DNA from: Phaeosaccion multiseriatum | Lineage: Eukaryota; Ochrophyta, other classes | Direction of reading: 5' to 3' | Assembly (NCBI GenBank): GCA_965112735.1 | Contig: OZ218950.1 | Location: 7,192,001-7,256,000 of the forward strand | DNA length: 64,000 bases | In this document: one piece after another, positions 10,229 to 28,411 of the stretch | Numbering within the stretch: the stretch's first letter is position 1 | How the letters are laid out: every line of letters begins with the position of its first letter | Program-made: the position numbers and the translations under genes | Notes under the pieces: generated by a model | The model's database searches: none | What the model was told of the DNA's origin: nothing | The model's input: only the letters and a program-made list of their open reading frames with translations

Positions 10229-10764
10229 CTGCAGAGGGAGCAAAGAGGGAGGATGGCAGTTGACAGGGGGGGGGGGATCTCATTCGTAAGAGGTGCGGAG
10301 GACACATACCGCGTCCCTTCATGGCCCTGTGAGTTGGTAGCTGAAACGTTCAAGGAGGAGTTAGCTATGTCCATCCCGTTTGTGTGGCCACGTGGGCGTC
10401 ACCCCTCTCTCTGTTGTTCCTCCCCCGTCTCGCTGTTACCGTCCGTACCCGCATGAAGAAGGGGAAATCCGGTGTTGTGCACAATCCCCCTGCCAAGCAA
10501 GTGCAAGGCCCTCTTCCTTCACCATCGTGACGAGGCCCTTCACCACGGCGTCATGTTGGGCTGTGCGGAGCCTCAAGAGTTCCACAATAGAGGTGGGCTA
10601 GAGGCCGCCTAGGATTGAAAAATGAGCGGCCTAGACCGGCCGGGGGGCTCCGGCCTAGGTCTACATCGGCCGAACGCCCCGAACGCTGAGCGGCCTGGCA
10701 GCCCAGAGCCAAGGCCACTAGGCGTGTCTGGGGCTGAGTGACAAATCGGAGGGATACCATACAA
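10229..10764. other. Region between the transporter fragment and receptor copy 2
   Basis: No complete gene. On the minus strand about 10590-10480 reads as LLRLRTAQHDAVVKGL followed by VTMVKEEGLALAW, which faintly recalls a mitochondrial carrier repeat. At 10610-10690 there are several GGCCTAG and CGGCC words, partly palindromic. This is the junction where the duplicated receptor block begins. Confidence 0.4.
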
Positions 10765-12676
10765 TCATGATTGAAGAGTTGTGGATGCCAAACGTAAGAG
10801 ACTCTCCCTCGGGGGAAGGTCCTTGGGCGAGTTCATGGTGGTGATGGCCTTGTTGAAATCGTCTAGCGCGTTGTGGTCATCCGTCGTCGTCTCCCCCTCC
10901 CCCTCCTCCCGGGCTGCGGCCGCTTGTTCCGCCTCCCTGGCCTCGAGGTATGCCTTGCTCTCACGGAACTTGGCGAGGAAGTTGTCTTGCAGCATGTGCC
11001 GCACCTCCAGGACGGAGGGGTGGAACACGCTGGCCCGAGCTTCCGCCTGCCAGGCCAGATCGACAGTGGAGCGACAGTGGAGCGACAGTGGAGCGACAGG
11101 AGGGGGTGGGGCGAGGCGGCCGAGGCCAGGCAGAGGGACGCGTGAGAAGAAAATGAGAAGGAAGGATCGAGGCGGTGGAGCAGGCATGCCTGGTGGGTAG
11201 TCCAGCCAGCAGGGGCAGCGAGGGACAGGCAAGAAGCAGAAGCAGCAGCAGAGCACGGGGAACGCACCTGGTCGGCGCTCATGAAGACGTCCCTATCCAT
11301 GAGGCGCAGCCCCTGCGTGCGCATCTTGGTGTCGATGTTCACCTCCATGTCCGAGAACTGCTCAATGTACGTGCGGCAGATGGAGGTGTAGCACTCGTAC
11401 ACCTGCTCCAGCAGCGGAGCAGGAGGGCCCTCCTCGCCTCCACCGGTCCCTCCTTCGCCCCCTTGCTGCGCGGCTTGCCGTGGTGCCTGTCCTTCTTCTG
11501 CTTCTCGACTCCCGCCCTCCGCTATCTGCTGCTCGCGGCGCACGAGAGCGTCGTACCCCTCCACTGCCCGAAGGAAGTCGTAACTCTCGAGGCAGAGCGC
11601 TCGGCGAATGAAGTCGTAGAACAGCCTGTCCAAGACCGGATGGGCCATGGTCTCGGCCACCTCCGCACCAATCCCGCCCCCCGCGCTGTGCGGTGTGTCT
11701 GTCAAAGAAGAAAGCGGCACCACATGTCGTCCCGATCCTCTGTTCGGAGCTCGGAAGCTTGGCTCTGTTTTGACTCTCAAGTAGGCCCTCCTGGCTATGG
11801 GATCGCGCACCCACCGGAGGTCTCCCCACCAATGCAGCGAAGCAAGTGAAGTAACCATGCAGTGGGCAGCGATCACGAGGTTCAGCGCTGTCGACACCTT
11901 CCATGCGTTCGTAGTCTCCTGCACCACGAGGACGAAGAAGTGGATGACACTCGCGACTGCGATGCCCATCGCCAGGCAGGCAGTCTCCTCTCCGATGCGC
12001 AGGAGGTCGTTGGCCTGCACAATCCGCCTGCTCCAATACCCTCCAAAACCAGTCAGTATGGCGATGGGACCGATCTGCAGTTGCCAAGGCTGCATCACGT
12101 AGCAGTAGTAGTCGCTCCTGGACTGGAAGGGTCTGAACCACGCCACCAACGAAGCCATAACCATATTCTGCACGAAGCTGCCCGCTACCTGCTTCCATGC
12201 CCAGAATGGCGCCAGAATGAAGGCATACTTTCTACGGGTGTCCTGTTCTGCCATCGCTATCATCATCTTCAGAGGTCGCATTAAAGCGGGGATACCTGGA
12301 CTCGAGAGGTGGTAGGACAAGCAAGAAGGAGTCAGCTCGGCCGTGTGTGAGGAGACGTGGACACAAAGTAAACCAGGCACAAGCAACCACTTCAACAAGC
12401 CTCAATGAGTCACTTACCACCCAACGCGATCATCAAAAAGGATGAGAATATGATGAAGTCACACGAGAAGGGGACCCCCTCCAACCTGCAGATACATTCG
12501 GCACTGACGACGTACACAAAAGCCGATTGTCCCGCGATGGAGCAAAGGAGAAGGCCAGGGTAGCGAGCCCTAATGATGGGGCAGTTCCTTCTCTGCCAAA
12601 GCTGCCGACTCTTCCGAAAGGCGGCACTCAAGTGGGCCGCATTTAGCACCAGGAGCGCAACGCTCGCGGCGTGCAT
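10765..12676 (-). CDS. 7TM receptor-RGS fusion protein, copy 2
   Basis: Tandem paralogue of the receptor at 6289-8171, with the same exon structure: 12676-12418, 12295-11268, 11046-10765, giving 522 codons. Exons 1 and 2 have exactly the same lengths as in copy 1. Start ATG 12676 gives MHAASVALLVLNAAHLSAAF. The two proteins are nearly identical in the cytosolic and RGS parts but differ in the last two membrane segments (ACLAMGIAVASVIHFF and LVIAAHCMVTSLASLHWWG here). The intron inside the RGS region is 221 bp and, unlike copy 1, not a multiple of three. The C-terminus is five residues longer (SPKDLPPRESLLRL). Role as for copy 1: a receptor-like regulator of G-protein signalling, inferred from architecture. 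Confidence 0.85.
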
Positions 12677-13150
12677 CCTTTGGTCCGGCCTCTTTCTTGG
12701 GCCGCTAGTAATACTTTGGGGAAGGGAAAAGGAAAGAAACGAAACTGCCGCCGGATAAGGCTTTTCTTTCACCTCCCCTACTCTTCTTGTACACAAACGG
12801 CATTCATTTAAGTTAGGTTGTTTCCTCCATTCTTCTCTGCAGAGCCGTACACTGCCCCCCACTCTCGCAGGCGGAGAGCGCTTCGTGGGGAGCACAGGAG
12901 CGACCCGACTCATGACACCTGACACCTGACACCTGACACCCAATACCTCGCACCCAACCGGACGGAGGGAGTCAAGAGCCCCCCGTCGTGGGCAGAACGC
13001 GACTGCACGCAGGCCGTCCGGTGCCTTCCTCCCGCATATCGAGAGAGCCTCTCTGGCCTTGGGTGGGACTTCTGCGCCAAGACCGCTGCTTACCCGCTCT
13101 GCTCCTCCGACCAATATACTGCTTGAAGCAGTACACCACGATACGCCCCC
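10765..13150. repeat. Right copy of the ~2.4 kb tandem duplication
   Basis: Matches 6289-8700 in the same orientation across coding, intron and upstream sequence. Differences include a 12 bp tandem gain (GGAGCGACAGTG) in the second intron, and a longer GACACCTGACACC run near 12915 in the upstream region. Confidence 0.85.
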
Positions 13151-13286
13151 CCCCTCCCTCTCCTCCCTCCTCCCTCCTCCGTCCCCGCGTCTGTATATGC
13201 CTCTATCTAGCCCCTTCGCCCTCGAAGCCCCTGGTCAGTTTGAAGTCGGCCCCTACGCAGGCCGAGATGTGCCTCTATCGGGGTCT

Positions 13287-21456
<8,170 letters not shown>

Positions 21457-22393
21457 GCTTATTACTAGGGGCCTTTGGGCTATAATGAAGCAAATGCACA
21501 GAGAGGAGAGAGAGGGAGAGGGACAGAGAGACGGAGAGGGACGGGGGGAGGAGGAGGGAGAGAGAGAGAGAGAGAGGAGAGGGAGCAAGGGAGATGAGAG
21601 AAGAGAGAGAGAGACAGAGAGAGAGAAAGAGAGAGAGAGAGGTGAGAGAGTGATATCTCGAGATGGACGTTATGTAGAGAGATGCATTACAGACAGAGAG
21701 AGGGGTGTGGGGAGACGGGAGTGGCAAGAGACAACAGGGGCCGAGGGGAGAGGATGGAGAATCGAAAGTAGGGAGGGGTGCGGGCGCGAGAGAGTATCTC
21801 GGTCCTACCCCGCTGACTTACCTCTTGCCCTAAGCTGCCGGCAGCGCTGTCCGCGCCTTCCCACTTATCTCGCTCATCGGCCCTCTACTGTGTGCGAGCA
21901 GCCTTGTTCGCTCAGCTGACCCCGATTTCTCTTCACGCTACACCTGAAGTGCATCACAACTCACAAAACCCACTAATTGTCAACTCACAAAACCCACTAA
22001 TTGTAGAGAGAGATTAGGATGATAGAGAGGTTTGGGAGAGAGAGGGAGGAGGGTTCGAGCGCCTGTTCAACGCTTCGACTTTTAAAGTAGATGTCAATTT
22101 CAATTTCGATAGACAATTCCACACCCCGGGGTCCTTGAGGGGAAATCGACCTCGCCACAGCCGCAGCTACCACTTTGTAGAGAAAGGAGAGAGAGAAGAA
22201 GTGGCCCACCTCAGAGAGTGGCCCCAAATAACGCAATGAATCAGCAATAGCAAGAGGTGTAGAAGCTGCAGCAGCAGCGGCGGCGGCGTGGTTGGGAGTG
22301 GAGTAGCGCGGATCCGCTCTCCCGCTCCCACGAAGCGGGATTGACGGAGGCTGCTGGTTGGGAAGGACAACCTTGTAATATTGTCTGGGGACC
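21457..22393. promoter_or_regulatory. Shared upstream region of the ArfGAP and ATAD3 genes
   Basis: 937 bp between two divergent start codons. It contains a GA-rich tract next to the ArfGAP start (about 21500-21640) and a 21 bp direct duplication of CTCACAAAACCCACTAATTG near 21960-22003. No TATA box or other element can be named with confidence. The promoter role is inferred from position only. Confidence 0.4.
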
Positions 22394-23070
22394 ATGTTTA
22401 ACTTCGGCAAGGCGAAGACCCCCGGGCAGGAGGCTCTGGAGCAAGCGAAGCTGCAGCAGCTGGAACAGCAAAGAAAGGCGGGCGAGGGAGATGGGAAGGC
22501 CACGGGAGGCAAGAACAAAGAGGAGAAGGGCGGCTCCTACAGCGGGGGAGGCTTCGACCCGCGCGGGCTCGAGCGAGCAGCGGTGGCGGCCAAGGAGCTG
22601 GACAAGTCCAAGCACTCCAAACAAGTGCTGCAGCTCATCAAGGAGCAGGAGGAGACTAAGAGGGTGGAGCACGAGATGAAGCGGGCGGAGTTCGAGGCGT
22701 ACGCCAAGCAGCAGGAGGTCCAGAACATTGAGAAGGAGGCGGAAGAGGCGCGCAGGACGCTGCAGATACAGGCACGTGCAAGAGGGTAGAGCGCGTGATC
22801 AGAAGGAGGCAGACAGAGCGCGTGATCACAAGGAGGCGAGCTTGATGCGGCACCGCAGCACTGCTAGTGCCTTGTTGCCTTCCCTTTCTCTTCACCCTCT
22901 TACTCTCTTTGACTCCCTGGCTTGCTTCATCCCTGACTTGCTGCCTGCCCTTCAGACGGAGCACGAGAAGAAGCGCTTGGAGCACCAGGACCAACTCGCC
23001 AGGAAGCGACACGTGGATCAGATCAACGCAGACAGGTGGGGGCCTGTGTCTGTGTCTGTGTGTGTGTGTG

Positions 23071-23104
<34 letters not shown>

Positions 23105-26100
23105 TGTGCATGTTTGTGTGTGGATAAAGGGGCGGAGCAGAGAGCACAATGACGAAACACTTTTTCAACTGAGGATCGCATATCAATGAGGACCTAGTCA
23201 AGCGCTATCCATTTCTCGAGTGCTCTCCTGCTCGCGTCTGCCTCTGCCCACTTTACCGTGCTTGCTTCTGCTTCGTCTCCGATCGCGTCTGGGGAAGGGC
23301 CTCTGGTGTGTGTGTGTGTGGAGGGGGAGGGGGGTGTGGTGTGCGTGTGAGGGGGCGAAGAGCGCGGCAGAAGAGAGCACACGATGACGAAACGCTTTTA
23401 AACTGAGGATCATGTACAATGACCTTGTTAAACGCTATTTTCGAGCGGTCTCCTGCTCCGGTCTGTGTACCTGCCGTACCGTGCTTGCTTCCGATTTGTC
23501 TGCAGTTGGCGGCATCTGTTACACCTGTTGGTCATTCAGAGCGTCTCCGTGGGGAGGGAGCGTGGTACTTGCTGTCTTCCAACCACCTCCACGCTGCTTT
23601 GAGCTCCTCCACTAAAAGCAAGCCTCCTATACTCTCCTCTCCACCTGACAGCAACTGGCAAACTAACCGGCTGAGTGCTTGAATGACTCGAATGACCAAC
23701 ACGCACAGGTACACCCGCGAGCAGGAGCTCGCGCGGCAGGAGGAACTTGTGAAACGCCAAGAGGCCGTCAAGAGAAAGACACTCGAATACGAGGCAGAGC
23801 TCAGGCAGCAAACGGTACGGGGCGGTGCATTGTGGCGGGGTGGGTGGAGGCGTATGGGGCATGGGAAGGCTCGGAGGGCACAGGAGAATGAGAGATCAGA
23901 GGGCATAGTCAGACGATGAGTGGAGGTGTGTGTTTATCAAGTGCTCGATAGTCCTCTGATAAATCCTGTCGTCGTCCTGTTTGTATCCTCTTCTGCTGTC
24001 CTCCTTCCACCTCTTCTCTTGCTCGTTGGGGTGGGCTTCTCGTGCGCTCTATCCAAACGCACGCACGCACGCACACACACACACACACACTTGCACAAAA
24101 ACAGGAGCTGGCCCGAGTCAAGGCGGAGACGGAGGGCCTGATCCGACAGGAGAGAGAGAACCACGACCTCAGAGTGGAGGAGGTGAAGATAGGAGCGGCG
24201 GAATACAGGGACACCGTGCTGGAGAGCATCAAGCTGGCGGGGGACACGCTGGGGGTGAGTGGGTGTGCTTGGGCTCCCTCTGTCTCGGTTGAAGGTTGGA
24301 GAGTGCTTCCTCCGTGTGTAAGGTGACGTGGCTTGACGTGCGTGGTGACTTGAGGGCTCCGACGTGATCCACCAGCCAGCCACCCACCACCAACCAATCA
24401 GCCAGCCTGCAGCTATAACCCACCAGTCGCTCCCCTCCCTCTCTCCCTCTGCACCCTCCAGTCGGGAATCAAGTCATTCCTGAGCGACAGGGAGAAGATG
24501 ATTGCTGCCACCACGACCCTCACAGTGGCGGCAGTGGGCATCTACGGCGCAAAGACCGGCACCAACGTCCTCGGCCGGTAAGTCACGGTCAATACTCATT
24601 ACTCATTACTCACCTGAGATTATATCGGAATTTAAGCCTTCAACGTTACGGAAAGTCACTGCCGTAAGTGTTGCTGGGTTGGGGTTGGGGTAGGCGGTGT
24701 GGAGCTCTTTATTCCTATTTACACATTACACGCCTGCCTCCCTCATTATTGTCGTCTTCGTCGCCCTTGTTGTTATTATTTTTGTTCTTGTTTGTGGTGG
24801 TGGTGGTACCGTGTTGCCCCCCCCCCCAAGGTATGTAGAGGCGCGCTTAGGCAAGCCTTCTCTGGTCCGAGAGACTTCACGACGGACATTCAGAGAAGTG
24901 AGTGCATGAGCAAGTAGAAGGAGGACCAAGAGGATGAGCAAGTAGAAGGAGGACCAAGAGGATGAGCAAGTAGAAGGGGGACCAAGAGGAGGATACCACA
25001 GGCTTGCCCCTCCCCTTGACGCATGCGATACGTCCATTCAGTGCCTCCATGTGCTGCGCCTCACCCATCCAAAACGTACCCTTCTCCTCCTCCCCCTCCT
25101 CTCTACACACAGACCCTGTCGACGAACCCGTTACCCTCTCTGAAGCGTTTCTTCGGCTTTAGTAATGCGGGGGAGGACGCTCTCAAGGGCGTGGTGCTGC
25201 AGCCCAAGCTTGCAAACAGGTTGCAGAGAGTGGCCACGAGTACCGCCAACACTAAGAAGAACATGGCGCCTTTCAGGCATCTGCTGCTCTACGGTGAGGG
25301 ATGGACGCGGATGGAGGGGGGGGAGGGGGGGCTGGGAGGGACGGAGGGAGGGAGGGGAGGAGGGAGGGAGGGAGGATGGGTTGGAGGGGACCGGAGAGAA
25401 AGGGAGAGACTGTGGAACGACCGAAGGCAAACCAAGCACAATGACGAAACACTTTTTAAACTGAGGATCGCATATCAATGAGGACCTAGTTAAGCGCTAT
25501 CCATTTCTCGAGTGCTGCTGTTCGTCGGTTGGTCCAGTGGGTCGGTGAAGGGGATAGGGGAGAAGGGGGGGCGTGAGAGGCTCCAGACGCTTGACTTATT
25601 TGCTATCCTTTCTGTCCTGGTTTCCGTCTTCACATTGCCCCCCCGCCCCCTTGCCATCCGCTGCCATCCACTGCCCCATCCATTGCCAACAGGCCCCCCG
25701 GGGACGGGCAAGACTCTGTTCGCCAAGGGGCTTGCTCGGCACTCTGGGCTTGAGTACGCCATCATGACAGGGGGGGACATCGCACCGCTGGGCAGGGATG
25801 CTGTCACAGAGATGCACAAGCTCTTCGACTGGGCACAGACCAGTAGAAAGGGTAAGGGAGAGAAGGGGTGGAGAGGCAGTAGAAAGGGGTGATGGCGTGA
25901 TGAGGTGAGGAACAAGACTTGGCGCTGCGGAAGGAGGGAGCGCAAACGGGAGCAACGGAGCAGAGGCTTTATCTGCTCCATAGTTCTCTGTCCATCGCAG
26001 CTGCGCCATCCAATCCGTCGCGTGCTCAAACCCCCCTCCCCCTTCTGGATAACCAACTGGATAACCAACAGGTCTTCTGCTGTTCGTGGACGAGTCTGAC

Positions 26101-26633
26101 GCGTTTCTGCGGCGCCGCAGCACGGAGCACATCTCAGAGGACATGCGCAACGCCCTCAACGCCTTCCTGTACAGGACGGGGGAGGCCACCGACAAGTTCA
26201 TGCTGGTGTATGCCTCCAACCAGCCGGAGCAGTTCGACTGGGCCATTAACGATAGGATAGGTAAGTTGTTGGTGCTGTTGTTGCTATTCTTGGTGTTGGT
26301 GTTTCCACTGTTGTGTTGTAGCGTCACTTGTCGTGTCTTGTGTGAGTGCGAAGAGCGCGGCAGAAGAGAGCACGACGACGAAACGCTTTTAAACTGACTG
26401 AGGATCATGTACAATGACCTTGTTAAACTGAGGATCATGTACATGTACAATGACCTTGTTAAACGCTATTTTCGAGTGCTCTCCTGCTCCGTTTTTTTTC
26501 CCCCTGCCATACCGTGCTTGCTTCCGATTTGTCTTCAGCTGGCGGCATCTGTTACACCTGTTGGTCATTTAGAGCGTCACCGCAGGAGTATTTGCATGCA
26601 ACCGTTTGGACTCGAGTTTGTGGTGTGTGTGTG

Positions 26634-26669
<36 letters not shown>

Positions 26670-27472
26670 TGTGCATGTGTGTGTGTGGATAAAGGGGCGG
26701 AGCAGAGAGCACAATGACGAAACACTTTTTCAACTGAGGATCGCATATCAATGAGGACCTAGTTAAGCGCTATCCATTTCTCGAGTGCTCTCCTGCTCCC
26801 GTCTGCCTACCCCACCACTGCTTGCTTCTAGTTTGTCTCTGGCTGCACGTGGGTAGGGGCTGGCGGCACCTACTGCACCTGTTGGTCATTCAGAGCATTG
26901 GCCGTGGGGACGTGATACTTACGAACACCTGCAGCACCGTTCTCCACTGCTCTGCCCTCACTTCCTCCTTCCTCCCACTCCTCTTCCTTCCTCCCCCCCC
27001 TCCTCGAATCGCGACTCCCCTCCCCTCTTCCCTCCCCCCCACCCCCCCTCCCTCCCTCCCTCTCTCCGTCCCTCCCTCTCTCCGTCCCTCCCTCCCTCCC
27101 TCCCTCCCTCCCTCCCTCTCTCCGTCCCTCCCTCCCTCCCTCCCTCCCTCCCTCCCGCCGTGCAGACGAGATGGTGGGGTTCGAGCTGCCTGGTGAGGAG
27201 GAGAGGCGGCGGATGATCAACATGTACATGGAGAAGTACCTCCTCAACACCACGGGGAGGGCAAAGGCCATCATCGTCAAGGTGAGGAGCAGAAGGGAGG
27301 GGGGTGCGGTTCCGAGTCGAGAGTCGAGGAGGGGGGAGCGCGAGGTGTTGCGGATGGCGACGACTCTCGGAGCGGGCAGAGATGGACGGGTCGTCCGAGC
27401 GACAGCGACTCGCTCGTGCTCTTCTTTCTCCACGCCTCCTATGCTCAATACATTGTCGTCCACCCCCCTTCC

Positions 27473-27511
<39 letters not shown>

Positions 27512-27910
27512 CGTGTGTGCCGTGCCCTCCCTCCCTCCCCTGCTGCCCCGCCCTGTTGATCGGTCGGTCTGTGGCAGGGGGTGGAAAAGGAGCAGATCGA
27601 GGCAGCGGTAATGGCCACGGAGGGCTTCAGCGGACGAGAGATCGCCAAGTTGGCCATCGCGTGGCAGAGCGCCGCGTACGGCAGCGCAGCCACCACCTTC
27701 ACACAGACTCTGATGCAGGAAGTGCTAGACATCTTCGTGGCACAGAAGGTGCAGAAGTTCTCGTGGCTGCATCAGGCGCAAGTGCGCAGCGGTGCCAAAG
27801 TTCAGCCCCTGACCCCGCAGATTGCGGCCAGCCTTACGCAAGGGAGCAGCAGCAGTGGGAGCAGCAGCAGTGGGAGCAGCGGTAACAGTGGGGTTGGCAG
27901 TAGCAGCTAA
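22394..27910 (+). CDS. ATAD3: ATAD3 mitochondrial inner-membrane AAA+ ATPase
   Basis: ATAD3 proteins span the mitochondrial inner membrane and organise nucleoids, cristae and lipid contacts (family knowledge). Eleven exons: 22394-22771, 22956-23035, 23709-23814, 24105-24254, 24462-24577, 24831-24897, 25113-25293, 25693-25851, 26072-26260, 27166-27281, 27578-27910; together 625 codons including stop. The N-terminal half is a Lys/Glu-rich coiled coil ([40 protein letters not shown]). A membrane segment ([17 protein letters not shown]) precedes [13 protein letters not shown]. The AAA domain has Walker [13 protein letters not shown], Walker [16 protein letters not shown] and sensor [16 protein letters not shown]. 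The C-terminus is Ser/Gly-rich. The first intron uses a GC donor (CAG/GCACGT); the family alignment and phase leave no GT alternative. Three introns contain five copies of a ~95 bp element listed separately. Confidence 0.95.
23136..23232 (+). repeat. Stem-bounded intronic element, copy A
   Basis: In ATAD3 intron 2. Starts AGCAGAGAGCACAATGACGA and ends CTCGAGTGCTCTCCTGCT. The ends pair (AGAGCAC with GTGCTCT, extended by AGCAG/CTGCT across a bulge). A TG-repeat and GGATAAAGGGGCGG precede it. Confidence 0.7.
23366..23457 (+). repeat. Stem-bounded intronic element, copy B
   Basis: Same intron as copy A. Variant centre with GGATCATGTACAATGACC in place of GGATCGCATATCAATGAGG. Downstream sequence with TTGTCTGCAGTTGGCGGCAT to GTTGGTCATTCAGAGCGTC is shared with copies D and E. 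Confidence 0.7.
25434..25520 (+). repeat. Stem-bounded intronic element, copy C
   Basis: In the intron before the Walker A exon. Core nearly identical to copies A and E (CACAATGACGAAACAC through CCATTTCTCGAGTGCT), but the outer stem is partly lost (AAGCACA...AGTGCTGCTG). Confidence 0.7.
26359..26488 (+). repeat. Stem-bounded intronic element, copy D, with internal duplication
   Basis: In the intron after the AAA sensor exon. B-type centre in which AAACTGAGGATCATGTAC and AATGACCTTGTTAAAC occur twice in tandem. The stem ends GAGAGCACG and GTGCTCTC are kept. Confidence 0.7.
26701..26797 (+). repeat. Stem-bounded intronic element, copy E
   Basis: Same intron as copy D. Nearly identical to copy A over the full 97 bp, and also in the preceding TG tract and GGATAAAGGGGCGG, pointing to a recent copy event between two introns of one gene. 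Confidence 0.75.
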
Positions 27911-28373
27911 AGGTGGAGTAGTATTTCTCCGTTCATGCAGCAGGCAGCAGCAGCAGTAGCAGCAGCAGCAGTAGTATCGTAGCAGCAGCAGTAGAAGGAG
28001 CAGGAGCAGTCAGACTCAGAGAGAGGCCTCCCTCCTCCTTCCAGCCTTCCACAGGTCCATAGGACAGGATCTGATACGCGCTCTCCATGGGCCCCCTCGA
28101 CAACGCACCTCAGGCACACCTCTCTTGAAAGGCCCTCCCTCTGCGAAGGCCTCTTGGCCTCGACGTTGGGAGGATGAGAGCAGAGTATCGGAGAGGAGGA
28201 GACGGTGGAGACCCCGCAGAGAGCAAGCGGCCCCTTTGACAGAGAGCAGCCGCGCAGCCCTTTGAGGCGTTCATAGATTGCTTACGATGGCAAATGACGA
28301 ATGAGCGTGGAGGAGCGGGGATGAGCCCCTTTGGAGGAGCCAACTCGAATTATGTCAACAATATATCTTTCGG
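27911..28373. other. ATAD3 3' flank
   Basis: No gene seen. AGC/AGT triplet-rich sequence (27940-28005) follows the stop codon, probably 3' UTR and a continuation of the Ser-coding triplet repeat at the end of the ORF. The transposon begins at 28374. Confidence 0.5.
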
Positions 28374-28411
28374 GCCCTTGTATGTCAATTAACCCCGATA
28401 AATGTCAGTAG
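28374..28411 (+). repeat. Left terminal inverted repeat of the transposon
   Basis: 38 bp, exact reverse complement of 31064-31101. Confidence 0.95.

Noticed and set aside
22050-22075. GGTTCGAGCGCC resembling a tRNA T-loop
   Set aside because: No matching acceptor stem, anticodon arm or D arm in the flanking sequence. No tRNA gene was found in the window.
23136-23232. Firm call of a box C/D snoRNA in the ATAD3 introns
   Set aside because: The 5' AATGACGA deviates from RUGAUGA and the 3' end has CTCGA, not CUGA, before the closing stem. Kept as an unassigned repeat and raised as a finding.
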